Assembly (NCBI GenBank): GCA_943736015.1
Contig: OX031071.1
Coordinates: forward strand, 16,216,119 to 16,280,118
Source of the DNA: Tridacna crocea
Lineage: Eukaryota; Mollusca; Bivalvia; Cardiida; Cardiidae
Length of the DNA stretch: 64,000 bases
Direction of reading: 5' to 3'
Part shown: piece after piece, positions 22,358 through 32,605 of the stretch
How positions within the stretch are numbered: position 1 is the first letter of the stretch
Layout of the letters: every line of letters starts with the position of its first letter
Made by a program: the position numbers and the translations under genes
The notes under the pieces: generated by a model
What the model was told of the DNA's origin: nothing
Seen by the model: only the letters and a program-made list of their open reading frames with translations
The model's database searches: none

Positions 22358-22805
22358 CTAACCATTTACCACACAATCCCGACTTTTAACTAACCTGCGA
22401 CAAGAAAGAAGACTTGAAAACAACCTGGGAAAAGAAGACGATGTTGGTAATCTGCATTGTCCCTTTTTTCAACAATATATTCTACTGTTTCAAGGAAGAA
22501 TTTTGGCCACTTTGACCCTTTCCCAAACAAGCCCTGGTTTTTATGTGTCTGCAGTACAAGTCTTTTGAAAACACTGGGGGAAAAGGAGAAATTTCTCGTA
22601 ACGAGCAATTTCTCCTTTTCCAACAGTGTTTTCTATCCTTCAGTAGAATTTTCTACCATTTTCATTAAATTTAAAATTGTTTTCTGCACACTCTGTCAGT
22701 GTAGTAGAGTCTAAAATTTGTCCTTTGGGAAAGGGTTAAATATGTCGTCTGCAAATGTGTTCAAGTTGGACTAGTCTAAAATTTCGTTGCTTGGTAAATA
22801 GTTAA
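22358..22805 (+). mobile_element. TTAA-hairpin MITE split by an F-type MITE
   Basis: The left part 22358-22511 ends GGCCACTTT. The rest resumes at 22740 as TGTCGTCTGCAAATG and runs to TTAA 22802-22805. The F copy 22512-22739 sits between. Confidence 0.8.
22512..22739 (+). mobile_element. F-type MITE nested in an H-type MITE
   Basis: Flanks TTGA and TTAA; CCCTTTCCCAAACAAGCCC start and TTTGGGAAAGGG-type end; centre CTCGTAACGAG. Confidence 0.85.
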
Positions 22806-23025
22806 TTGTTTACCACACAGTAGACTGTTAGACCTATCCAAATTGAAAGCATTTGCATACAATAGTTTTATAGTGGCTCAAATGATGCATTTTTTTGTAG
22901 AGTAGAAATTTTTGTGGAAAAAGGAGAAAATGCTATTTGCCAGCATTTTCTGCTTTTCCCACAAAGTTTTCAAAATGTTATTCCTCATGGTCATTAACAG
23001 TCATCTTTGTGTGGTAAAGGGTTAA
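22802..23025 (-). mobile_element. TTAA-hairpin MITE, abutting
   Basis: Shares TTAA 22802-22805 with the previous copy and 23022-23025 with the next. Confidence 0.82.
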
Positions 23026-23165
23026 ATGTCTACCTAATGATAAAATCTTAAGACAAATCCAGATTGGTATGTTTGCAGGCAACAAATTGCATGTAACTGA
23101 AACATTGGGGTTTGTTCTGGAATGAGTTGGAGGATATCGCCGAAAAAGGAGAAAACACCACCGTC
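23022..23165 (-). mobile_element. MITE, truncated
   Basis: R arm with AATCCAGATTGGTATG and TTTGTTCTGG, then a broken hairpin. Confidence 0.55.
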
Positions 23166-23266
23166 ATTGAAACACGATATTTAACGATAAGTTTGTGAGT
23201 CTGTGACTCCTAACTATCATGAAGCAGCTTTGATTGGCCAAATAGCCTTTAGGAAAATGTTGCTGT

Positions 23267-23496
23267 TTAACTCTTTACCACACAAGAACATTTTAGACCA
23301 GTCCAAATTAAAAGCATTTGCAGACGATAGAAATTAAAGTGACTGAGAACTTAAAATTTGTTTTGTAAAGGGTAGAAAACATTGAGGGAAAAGGAGAAAA
23401 TGCTGGTAACCAGCATTTTCTCCTTTTCCCACAATGTTTTCAAAAGGCCTTTTCCTCATGGTCGTTAAAAGTCGGGATTGTTTGGTAATGGGTTAA
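23267..23496 (-). mobile_element. TTAA-hairpin MITE, full length
   Basis: Both TTAA ends; hairpin nearly perfect. Confidence 0.9.
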
Positions 23497-23708
23497 CTCT
23501 TTACCACACAATGACTCTCACTCGTAACAACTCTGAGGAAGAAGCCTTTTGAAAACATTGTGGAAAAAGGAGAAAATGCTGGTAATCACAACGTTTTCTA
23601 CCCCATCAAAGCAAAATTGCACCATTTCAGTCACTTTGAAATTGTCGTCTGCAAAATTTGCTTTCAATTTGGTTAGGTCTAAGATTTTGTCATGTGGTAA
23701 TGGGTTAA
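23493..23708 (+). mobile_element. TTAA-hairpin MITE, H variant, right hairpin arm deleted
   Basis: Shares TTAA 23493-23496; R arm CATCAAAGCAAAATTG; end CATGTGGTAATGGG. Confidence 0.82.
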
Positions 23709-23732
23709 TGATCTACGGCCATTACTAAGACC

Positions 23733-23961
23733 TTAACTCATTACCAATCGACAATATTATAGACTTGCCCAAATTGAAAGCATTTGCAGACAACGAAATA
23801 AAAGTGAATGAAAATTTGAAATTTGTTTTGTGAAGGGTAGAAAATATTGTGGGAAAAGGAGAAAATGCTGGTTACCAGCATTTTCTCCTTTTCCCACAAT
23901 GTTTTCTAAAGGCTTCTTTCTCAGGGGCTTCAAAAGTAGGGATTGTGTGGTAATGGGTTAA
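23733..23961 (-). mobile_element. TTAA-hairpin MITE, full length
   Basis: Both TTAA ends and a perfect hairpin. A loose R-arm piece follows at 23971-24037. Confidence 0.9.
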
Positions 23962-23970
23962 GCAACATTG

Positions 23971-24037
23971 AAATTGTTTTCTGTGAATGCTTTGAATTTG
24001 GACAAGGTTAAAATTTTGTCAACTGGTAAAGGGTAAA
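23971..24037 (+). mobile_element. MITE right-arm fragment
   Basis: GAAATTGTTTTCTGTGAATGC, GGACAAGGTTAAAATTTTG and ACTGGTAAAGGG. Confidence 0.6.
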
Positions 24038-24074
24038 AGAACACAGAGGAAATATTCTTCAAATGACCATAGCT

Positions 24075-24170
24075 CTCTTTGAAAGGGTAAACATGGTTGG
24101 ACTAGGAGAAACTGCTGGTTACCAGTATTTTCACCTTTTCCTATGATGTTTTTAAGAAATATCCTCTTCT
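24075..24170. mobile_element. MITE hairpin fragment
   Basis: GAAAGGGTAAACATGGTTGG, GAGAAACTGCTGGTTACCAG and TTCACCTTTTCCTATGATG. Confidence 0.6.
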
Positions 24171-24348
24171 TTTTTGTTGCACAAGTATAGTATCATTATG
24201 CTAATGAAAAGGTTTAATTACTAGCCTGCAGGTAAAAGCTTAAAAACTATTTTCTATAATTAGAATGCTTTATCTGCACCAAATAGCAATTTCAATCCTT
24301 TACCCTATAATCCCATTTTCCTCTTTTCCAATGATGTTTTTCACGCTG

Positions 24349-24769
24349 TCAACCCATTACCACACAATTCCTACACTTGATGACCCTGGAAAAGAAGCCC
24401 TCTGAAAACCAGCATTTTTTCCATTTCCCATAACGTTTTCTTCCCTTTCCAGAACAAATTTAAAATTTGCAGTGACTTTAACCCTTTCCCAAACGACAAA
24501 TTCTGGACTCTTCCAAACTGAAAGAGTTTGCAGACAACAATTTTAGATTTTGAGAAAATGGCAGAAAGTTCTCAAACAGGGTAAAAAACACTGTGGGAAA
24601 AGGAGAAATTGCTCGTTACGAGCAATTTCTCCTTTTCCCACAGTGTTTTCAAAAGACTTTTACTGCAGACACGTAAAAACCAGGGCTTGTTTGGGAAAGG
24701 GTTAATTTTGTAATCTGCAAGTGGTTTCAATTTGGACAAGTCTAGAATTTTGTTGTTAGGTAGAGTTAA
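24349..24769 (+). mobile_element. TTAA-hairpin MITE split by an F-type MITE
   Basis: The left part ends GCAGTGACT, then the F copy 24478-24705, then TTTTGTAATCTGCAAGTGG to TTAA 24766-24769. Confidence 0.82.
24478..24705 (-). mobile_element. F-type MITE nested in an H-type MITE
   Basis: TTAA on both sides; the hairpin with GCTCGTTACGAGC centre is perfect, so it is young. Confidence 0.92.
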
Positions 24770-24842
24770 TTAAATATCCATCTCATCAGATTGACAATAT
24801 TTGGTTTGTTGCCTGCAAATTGCTTCACATTTCAGTAAGTCT

Positions 24843-25071
24843 TTAACCTATTACCAAACGACAATATTTTAGACTGGCCCAAATTGAATGCATTAGCAGA
24901 CGACAAAATAAAAGTGATTGAAAATTTGAAATTTGTTCTGGGAAGGGTAAAAAACATTTTGGGAAAAGGAGAAAATGCTGGTTACCAGCATTTTCTCCTT
25001 TTCCCATAATGTTTTCTAAAGGCTTCTTTTTCAGGGGCGTCAAAAGTAGGGATTGTGTGGTAATGGGTTAA
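24843..25071 (-). mobile_element. TTAA-hairpin MITE, full length
   Basis: Both TTAA ends; hairpin with one or two mismatches. Confidence 0.9.
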
Positions 25072-25075
25072 GTCT

Positions 25076-25305
25076 TTAGCCCTTTCCCAAAAATCTCTGG
25101 TTTTTACGACTCTAAGATAGAAGCCGTCTGAAAACTTTGTGGGAAAAAGAGAAAATTCTGTTAAACAGCTATTTTCTCCTTTTCCCATGAAGTTTTCTAC
25201 CCTGCTGAAAACAAATTTTGATATTTAAAGTTATGTTTATTTTGTCGTCTGCAAGTGCCTTCAGTTTGGACCAGTCTAAAATATTGTTGTTTGGTAAAGA
25301 GTTAA
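25076..25305 (+). mobile_element. F/H chimeric MITE
   Basis: Left end is F type (CCCTTTCCCAAAAATC, GGTTTTTACG); right end is H type (TTTGGTAAAGAG). Confidence 0.8.
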
Positions 25306-25384
25306 ACAAAAATTTTGAACTTGGGTGAACTGAAATGCATGTGAAAGCAGCAAACTAAACATAGCACAAGATTAGTGATGACTT

Positions 25385-25520
25385 ATGTTTTACTGTGCAT
25401 TCACAAGTTTTAGCGACCCTGAAAAAGAAGGTTAACAACATTTTCTTCATTTCCCACAATGTTTCTTCGATTTCCAAGACAGAATTTATCTTTTGTAGTC
25501 TGCAAATGCATATTTGATTC
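25385..25520 (+). mobile_element. MITE fragment
   Basis: CACAAGTTTTAGCGACCCTG, half hairpin TTTCCCACAATG and TAGTCTGCAAATGC. Confidence 0.55.
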
Positions 25521-26340
25521 TTGTTAATTTTCCATGAAAGATGTAGATCATGAAGTAATTTGAACTATAATGTTTTAATTATGATATTATGATATTTGGA
25601 AAGTCTCTTTTTGTAACAAAGAAAAAAGTGAAAATAAAAGCTGTTGTTACTGTAACGGATAATGATATCCCATTTGTTGCTTCATTCTCTCTTTGAGAAA
25701 TGAAATTGACCAATCATAGCAGGTGTTATTCAATCTCTTGACCCTTCAAAATCTAATTCACAAATTTTCTGCATTCCGATTGGCTGTCGAAATCTTTACT
25801 AGTGACTCTAGGGATATTCACATGCGTAAACCCCAGGATTCGGCAATACTAGAGGGCTGTATTGGGTACATCATATTTGAGGGTTTTTTTTTTTTCTCTC
25901 TACGCAATGATAGTTGAATACTGCACAATAATTTTCCACCGCTTGAACATTTATGAATGGGTCTAAATTCTTACTGTAATTTGAGATTTTAGCGATACTT
26001 GAATGTATTCAAACAGTATGGATCGAAAATTTTGGTGGGATATAATGAAACAGCTTTAATTAATATCATGGATTATACTGTGAAAATTGTACAAGGTTGA
26101 GGAGAAAAAAAAAAACGCATTTTGATTGTATGACAAACTGTGGTTACAGGAGATTGGGAGAGTGTGCGAAAAGTTTTTATACTGTAGAGTGAAATGGAGC
26201 AAGAATAATGGCTATTTGAATGAGGAAAATATTTCAAGGTATGAATAACATATTTGATATCTTGTTTTTTTTCTTTTTATTTCATGACTTAAATTTTTCC
26301 ATTTATTTTTCATCTTGATCTTTTTTGAGGTTTAAAGTTG
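25520..26340. other. No gene recognised
   Basis: A 64-codon frame at 25723-25917 has no family signature. The rest is AT-rich. Confidence 0.4.
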
Positions 26341-26547
26341 TTTCTTGACCATACAAGCCAGACTTTCATTGACCCTGAGGAACAAACTTTTGAAAACATT
26401 GTGGGAAATGGGAGAAAGTGCTGACCAGTTACAATTATCTTTACCATTTTATAGACAGTTTCCACATTTCATTAATATTGAAATATTTGTTAAAAAAAAA
26501 AAATGCTTTCAAACAGTTCTGAAGTTCTGTTGTTTAGTAAAGAGTTA
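26340..26547 (+). mobile_element. TTAA-hairpin MITE, decayed
   Basis: L arm with GACCCTGAGGAAC, ACATTGTGGGAAATGGGAG and end TTTAGTAAAGAG-TTAT. Confidence 0.65.
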
Positions 26548-26561
26548 TTTTATGTAACAGT

Positions 26562-26675
26562 TTAACCTGTTTCCACACAGCAAAATTTTAGACCTATCCA
26601 ATTTGAAAGCATTTGCAGACAACAATTTCAAAGTGGTTTATGTGGTGCAATTTTGTCGGTTGACAAAGCTGACCA
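26562..26675 (-). mobile_element. MITE, R arm only
   Basis: TTAA, CCACACAGCAAAATTTTAG, GAAAGCATTTGCAGAC; stops before the hairpin. Confidence 0.65.
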
Positions 26676-26677
26676 TT

Positions 26678-26893
26678 TCCTACACAGATTTAACTACAAT
26701 TCTTCAAAAAAACACTGAGATAGTGAAAAATGGTGGTAACCAGCATTTTCTCCATTTCCCACAATCTATTCTGCCCTTCCCGAACAATTTTCAAAATATG
26801 AGTTATAATTATATATACTAGTATTCATTTCGCCCTCTGCAAATGCTTTAGATTTGAACTAGCCTTACATTTCGTTGTGTGGTTTTGAGTTAA
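26678..26893 (+). mobile_element. TTAA-hairpin MITE, decayed
   Basis: GGTGGTAACCAGCATTTTC, CTCTGCAAATGC and GTTGTGTGG, with TTAA at 26890-26893. Confidence 0.65.
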
Positions 26894-27002
26894 TGTGTTT
26901 TTTAAAAATGAAATTAGTATTTTTGAAGATAAAAACATTCTAGGAAAAGTACTGTACCTGTCAATTTCTCTATTTTCAAACTTATTTTCATTGGTCGTTT
27001 AG

Positions 27003-27224
27003 TTAACCCATTACCACACAGTCCCTACTTTTGACGACCCTGAGAAAGAAGCCTTTAGAAAACATCGAGGGAAAAGGAGAAAATGCTTGTAACAAGCATT
27101 TTCTCCTTTTCCCACAATATTTTCCAGTCTTCACAAAACAAATTTCAAGTCACTTCTATTTTGTCGTCTGCAAATGCTTTTGATTTGGACAGATCCAAAA
27201 TTTTGTCATTTGGCAACGAGTTAA
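27003..27224 (+). mobile_element. TTAA-hairpin MITE, full length
   Basis: Both TTAA ends; hairpin centre CTTGTAACAAG. Confidence 0.9.
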
Positions 27225-27310
27225 AAACATGGCCTGTGTTATTAAGGGCTTTGAACCTCCGGCTGCACAATCCTATGTTTTTTGTGACCCTGACAAGTTA
27301 TCCACTCTCT

Positions 27311-27539
27311 TTAACCCATTACCACACAATCCCTACTTTTGACACCCCTGGAAAAGTAGCCTTTTGAAAACATTGTGGGAAAAGGAGAAAATGCTGGTTA
27401 CCAGCATTTTCTCCTTTTCCCACAATGTTTTCTACCCTTCACAAAACTAATTTCAAATTTTCAGTCACTTTCATTTTGTCGTCTGCAAATGCTTTCAATT
27501 TGGACAAGCCTAAAATATTGTCGTTTGGTAGTTAGTTAA
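27311..27539 (+). mobile_element. TTAA-hairpin MITE with flipped hairpin centre
   Basis: Full length with a perfect hairpin; the centre reads GGTTACC although the arms are in plus orientation. A loose L-arm scrap precedes it at 27245-27290. Confidence 0.92.
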
Positions 27540-27579
27540 GACAGCACCTTTGTTAAACTTAGGAGAAAAGAGAAAATAC

Positions 27580-27705
27580 TGATAACTCAAACGGTAACGG
27601 TAAAAAGTAGTTTGGGAAAAGGAGAAATGCCAGCATTTTTCTCCTTTTCCCACAACGTTTTCAAAAGGATTCTGCTTTAGGGTTGTTAAAACTTTGGATT
27701 TTGCA
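27580..27705 (-). mobile_element. MITE fragment
   Basis: TTTGGGAAAAGGAGAAATGCC hairpin and L arm ending GGATTTTGCATTAA. Confidence 0.65.
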
Positions 27706-27932
27706 TTAACCAATTTATACCACACAATCCCGACTTTGAACGACCCTGAGAAAGACGCCTTTTGAAAACATTGTGAGAAAAGGAGAAAATGCTGGTTACC
27801 AGCATTTGCTGGTTTTCACACAATGTTTTCTGCCCTTCACGAAAAAAATTTCAAATTTTCAGTCACTTTTGTCGTTTGCAAATGCCTTCGATTTGGACAA
27901 ACCTAAAATTTTGTTGTTTGGTAAAGAGTTAT
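27706..27932 (+). mobile_element. TTAA-hairpin MITE with flipped centre
   Basis: TTAA start, TTAT end; centre GGTTACC in plus orientation. Confidence 0.85.
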
Positions 27933-28315
27933 AGGATTACAGGCCATGTAACAGCAGCTAGTGCACCTTCCATCAGCCCAGTCAATCTATATTGTGCCCT
28001 AACCTGTTTTATGGTGGCCCCAGGATAGAAAAAAAAAAGTTTTTCTTTTACAAAGAAATTTTAAAAAATTTAAATCATTTGAGGAAATAAAAAGAAAAAA
28101 TGCATGACAAATGGACAAATTACTTCTATTTTCCAACACTGCAGAAGAATAGCAAGGTACTTACCTTTGGAAAGAACTTTAAGCAAGCAGCTCTGAGTGT
28201 TTGTGTGTCATTCTTCCTTTTAAGGTCTCTTTATTCAAATTTGGACTGCAAATTGTTAATTACTTATCAGAGCAGGAAGGTTATAAACCCATAAAAGTAG
28301 ATAATATTCTTGTAA

Positions 28316-28580
28316 CTAGCCGATATAGCTCAGTAGGTAGAGCGTAGAACTGGTGAACACAATGGTTAGGGTCACTGCAGGTTGTGGGTTCAAATCTACG
28401 GCCAATAGTCTTTCGGATGAGACATTAAACCTAGGTCCCGTGTGATGGTGCTATACGTCGAGCACGTTAAAGAACCAGGCGAAGCTCTCCGTAGTTTCGA
28501 CCTGTATCCGTGCACTATCACCTGTAACAACTAACCGTCTTCTAGGGGCGATGCTCAGATGGGCAACCGGTAGCAACGAT
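28316..28580 (+). mobile_element. tRNA-derived SINE, near complete
   Basis: A box TAGCTCAGTAGGTAGAGCG at about 28326, B box GGGTTCAAATC at about 28387, then a tail with TCGGATGAGACATTAAACC, GAGCACGTTAAAGAACC and a unique 3' part. It is the best preserved SINE here. The conserved tail should place it in a known SINE superfamily, which I cannot name with certainty. Confidence 0.7.
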
Positions 28581-28675
28581 AAATGAACAGAAATAACCAA
28601 CTTATATTCTTGTACAGTGTTCATAACTTGGTCCACAAGGTAGAGGTTCTGACCAGTCTATTAATTTATCACTTG

Positions 28676-28908
28676 TTAACCCATTTACTACACAGTGATG
28701 ACTTTAAACGAACCTTAGGAAGAAGCCTTTTGAAAGCATTGTGGGAAAAGGAGAAAATGCTGGTAACCAGCATTTTCTCCTTTTCCCACAAATTTTCTTC
28801 CCTATAAAAGCAACATTGCAGCATGCAAGCCTCTTTGAAATTGTTGTCTGCAAATGCTTTCAATTTGTGTAGGTCTAAAATTTTACCATACCATCTGTAA
28901 CAGATTAA
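28676..28908 (+). mobile_element. TTAA-hairpin MITE, H variant
   Basis: Both TTAA ends; R arm with AAAGCAACATTGCAGCATG; perfect inner hairpin. Confidence 0.87.
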
Positions 28909-29410
28909 AGGGAATGTAATTTTTGTAGATTTACATAAGGTTGCATATATATGTACATGTTAACATTTTTTGGTGCCTTTAGTATACTCAATGAAATTCT
29001 TATCATATTGTATAAAAAATGTTTGTAGCGCCAGTTAATCACGGAAATCAAATATCTTATTGACCTTTGCATAAAAAACTGCTACATAACAAGCATTACC
29101 ATACCATATTCACCACCTGCAGACTTTTTGTCTTGTGGTGAAGAACTTTTGCAAAAATTTTGGGCGTATTTCTTTCGCTACTCTGCACACTCCAAACATG
29201 TTCTAGGTCAATGGATTATTTTGGAACACTGTGCTGTGTTCCTCGGAACATGTTCTCACTGTTTTAATCCAATCGAGGTGTAGCACACCTGCTGAATGGT
29301 TGCTAGGTGATACAAGATGGCTGAAAGACAGACAATTCTTCACAGCAAAATTTGCAATTGTCCTTTTTTATGATGTGAATGCCATAAATAGGGGCATAGT
29401 AGACTCGTCC
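28909..29410. other. No gene recognised
   Basis: AT-rich. A terminus-like scrap TACCATACCATATTCACC lies near 29098. Confidence 0.35.
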
Positions 29411-29599
29411 AGAGCTCCAGATAAGAGGGAGTGATTGTATTCTAAATCTATTATTTCTCTCCCAAACCCTATGTTGTAGGTGCTCATTAGAATCGTCTCG
29501 GCGAGACGATTCTAATGAGTATCCACAACATAGGTTTAGTTGAGAATAAGTCATATTTTCAATTTTGAAATCTAAATCACTCCCTCTATCTGGAGCTCT
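29411..29599. mobile_element. GAGCTCCAGAT foldback element, best preserved
   Basis: Ends AGAGCTCCAGAT and ATCTGGAGCTCT, with GGGAGTGAT / ATCACTCCC next to them. The centre is a long near-perfect palindrome around ATCGTCTCGGCGAGACGAT. Probably a non-autonomous DNA transposon. Confidence 0.75.
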
Positions 29600-29653
29600 G
29601 CTCATCTGTGTTGTCTTTCTGAAGCTAATCATATCCTCAACTAACACAGCTAA

Positions 29654-30834
29654 CCCCCCGTTCACACAGAGCTGCGACTTTAGGACGATCATCCTGATCA
29701 AGCCACGATCTGAAAAAGTATCGGATCGGGGCCGATCGGCGACCAAATTGAGCAATTTAGCAAATTATGGTCTTCATTACGACCGTGCTACGATGCTCCC
29801 ACGTCCAACACGCTGCTGACACATTTCTACTACGATGCTACGCAGACCGTTGTCGACCAGCGGCCGCATTCACTGCGTTTATACTACGCTGCCGCTACGA
29901 CATTCAAGATCACACTACGACGCTACGCAGACCTAAAAGACTGTACGATGATATCGCTAAGGTGGTGCCCATCATATCACGCTTGTAGTACGATTTTGGC
30001 AATGATGTATACATATCTTGGGTTTCAAACATTATTTTTCACTTCTTTCCAAACGATAGCGGGATCATCAGGCTGAGGAGTTTCCGTTGAAGGAAGGGCA
30101 CCAGCTTGAACGGTAGAAGGCTCTTATAGCTCTTTTTCGGCCTCAGGATTTTCTGCTGCAGGATTTTCAAGGTCTTGAGTCGGAGAGCTTGCAAGTGCAG
30201 ATTTTTCACGGCATTTACCACGGGGTTTACGGGGCATTTTCAATTTTTGCAACTGTAACAAGATGTGCAAAGTTCGAAGTCTCAGCTGCAAATGATCATG
30301 AAGTATAGTGCCGCCCTTTATATGTAGCTGACAGATGATGATTGGTCAAATATCAGCGCTATAAAAACAAACTGCTGGCTGATAGGTCATGGTATGATCG
30401 GCATAAGATCATGGTAGGTCTTCGTAGGATCGTCAAGAACGTAGAGTTATCGTAGTGGGAACGTAGTAAGAACGTAATGGGAACGCTGTAGGAGCATACT
30501 CGATATGATCCCGACTGTACTGCGCTTTTACTGTGCTTTTACTACGATCATAAAGATCTCTCTACGATGTTTCTACGCTGCTTGTACTATTACGGCATTT
30601 CTACTACGCTATTTTTACGACTTTACCCCGATTCTTGTTGGCCACGATCCCGCTACGCTTGTTTTGAGCATGTTCAAAATAAGCGTGGCGAGAGCGTAGA
30701 GCTTCCCGACCATGAAGACCCTACCGCGATCATACTGCGCTTATGAAGACTTCACTATGTTTCTCCTGCGATTTGTCACGTTTTCGGCCACGCTTTGATC
30801 GTAGTTGAAGCGGCGTCTATGTGTGAACGGGGGG
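29654..30834. mobile_element. PIF/Harbinger-like DNA transposon, deletion derivative
   Basis: A perfect 15 bp inverted repeat: CCCCCCGTTCACACA at 29654-29668 and its complement at 30820-30834. TAA precedes the left end (29651-29653) and follows the expanded poly-G at 30850-30852, which fits a TAA duplication as in PIF/Harbinger. The interior carries many CTACGATG and CTACGCT subterminal motifs. A broken small ORF lies at 30025-30237. Family assignment is inferred. Confidence 0.6.
30025..30237 (-). pseudogene. Remnant ORF of the Harbinger-like element, one in-frame stop
   Basis: From ATG at 30237 the frame reads MPRKPRGKCREKSALASSPT and on to EKEL, then TAG-type loss of frame by a TAA at codon 38. 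The same frame continues EPSTVQAGALPSTETPQPDD and PAIVWKEVKNNV to a stop at 30025. It looks like the basic N-terminus of a transposon DNA-binding protein, but I do not recognise the family. A TATAAAG-like box lies upstream near 30316-30323. A shifted 60-residue frame over the same bases is a shadow. Confidence 0.45.
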
Positions 30835-30849
30835 AGGGGGGGGGGGGGG
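30826..30849. repeat. Poly-G expansion at right end of the Harbinger-like element
   Basis: GGGGGG, one A, then about 14 G before TAA. It probably grew from the terminal G run of the inverted repeat. Confidence 0.85.
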
Positions 30850-30893
30850 TAAGACTGTAGCTCTTGCAACAGCTATCTTACCAATGTACTTTT

Positions 30894-32497
30894 TAGCTCA
30901 CCTGCTCATGGTGAGCTATTGTGATCGTGCTGTGTCCGTCGTCCGTCGTCAACTTTTTACCTTGTGTACGCTCTACAGGCCACAGTTTTGGTCGGATACT
31001 CATGAAAGTTGGTCAGGATGTTTGTCTCGATGAAATCTCGGACGAGTTCGAAAATGGGTCATGTGGGGTCAAAAACTAGGTCACTAGGTCAAATCTTAGA
31101 AAAACCTTGTGTACGCTCTAGAGGCCACATTTTGAGTCGGATACTCATGAAAGTTGGTCAGGATGTTTGTCTCGATGATATCTCGGACGAGTTCGAAAAT
31201 GGGTCATGTGGGGTCAAAAACTAGGTCACTAGGTCAAATCTTAGAAAAACCTTGTGTACGCTCTAGAGGCCGCATTTTGAGTCCGATACTCATGAAAGTT
31301 GGTCAGGATGTTTGTCTCGATGATATCTCGGACGAGTTCGAAAATGGGTCACGTGGGGTCAAAAACTAGGTCACCAGGTCAAATCTTAGAAAAACCTTGT
31401 GTACGCTCTAGAGGCCGCATTTTCAGTCGGATACTCATGAAAGTTGGTGAGGATGTTTGTCTCGATGATTTCTCGGACGAGTTCGAAAGTGGGTCACGTG
31501 GGGTCAAAAACTAGGTCACCAGGTCAAATCTTAGAAAAACCTTGTGTACGCTCTAGAGGCCACATTTTCAGTCGGATACTCATGAAAGTTGGTCAGGATG
31601 TTTGTCTGGATGATATCTCGTACGAGTTTGAAAGTGGGTCACGTAGGGTAAAAAACTAGGTCACCAGGTCAAATCTTAGAAAAACCTTTTGTACGCTCTA
31701 GAGGCCACATTTTCAGTCGGATACTCATGAAAAATGGTCAGAATGTTTGTCTGGATGATATCTCAGACAAGTTTGAAAGTGGGTCACGTGGGGTCAAAAA
31801 CTAGGTCACCAGGTCAAATCTTAGAAAAACCTTTTGTACGCTCTAGAGGCCACATTTTCAGTCGGATACTCATGAAAGTTGGTCAGGATGTTTGTCTGGA
31901 TGATATCTCGGACGAGTTCGAAAATGGGTCACGTGGGGTCAAAAACTAGGTCACCAGGTCAAATCTTAGAAAAACCTTTTGTACGCTCTAGAGGCCACAT
32001 TTTTAGTTGGATACTCATGAAAGTTGGTCAGGATGTTTGTCTGGATGATATCTCGGACGAGTTTGAAAATGGGTCACGTGGGGTCAAAAACTAGGTCACC
32101 AGGTCAAATCTTAGAAAAACCTTTTGTACGCTCTAGAGGCCACATTTTCAGTCGGATACTCATGAAAGTTGGTCAGAATGTTTGTCTCGATGATATCTCG
32201 GACGAGTTTGAAAATGGGTCACGTGGGGTCAAAAACTAGGTCACATCTTAGAAAAATCTTTTGTACGCTCTAGAGGCCATATTTTCAGTTGGATACTCAT
32301 GAAAGTTTGTCAGGATGTTTGCATGGATGATATCTCGGACAAGAACGAAAATGGGTCATGTGGGGTCAAAAACTAGGTCACTAGGTCAAATGTTAGAAAA
32401 ACCTGTTGTAGGCTCTAGAGGCCACATTTTCACTAGATGGTGCATGTTTGGTCAATAAACTCAGGTGAGCGATTTCAGGGCCATCATGGCCCTCTTC
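30894..32497 (+). mobile_element. Helentron-like element with 145 bp tandem core
   Basis: It starts with the hairpin TAGCTCACC...GGTGAGCTA (30894-30918) and GTCCGTCGTCCGTCGTC. The core is a 145 bp tandem array. It ends with CAGGTGAGC, which pairs with the head, and the palindrome AGGGCCATCATGGCCCT (32477-32493) followed by CTT. A subterminal inverted repeat, a 3' hairpin and a tandem core suggest a non-autonomous Helentron (HINE-like). The class is inferred; the boundaries are seen. Confidence 0.65.
30960..32425 (+). repeat. 145 bp tandem repeat, about ten units
   Basis: GTACGCTCTA recurs at 30966, 31111, 31256, 31401, 31546, 31691, 31836, 31981, 32126 and 32263; a diverged copy is at 32408. 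The period is exactly 145 except for one shorter unit of 137. Units are highly alike, so the array is young or homogenised. The 71-residue open frames inside are by-products. Confidence 0.95.
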
Positions 32498-32605
32498 TTT
32501 TTTGATATGGTTTAGAATAATGTTCCGAACATGCTTTATTCAGAACTTACTTCCGGAACAGTGTGTTGTGTTCTGAAATATTCCTTTTGCATGTTCCAGA
32601 ACAGC

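Noticed and set aside
28316..28400. tRNA gene
   Set aside because: A and B boxes are present but the cloverleaf is interrupted and a SINE body follows.
31009..32239. Series of 71-residue plus-strand frames, MVRMFVSMISRTSSKMGHVG-like
   Set aside because: They repeat at the 145 bp period of the tandem array and start in shifted frames; they reflect the repeat, not proteins.
30960..32425. CRISPR array
   Set aside because: Units are 145 bp with no repeat-spacer alternation, and the DNA is eukaryotic.
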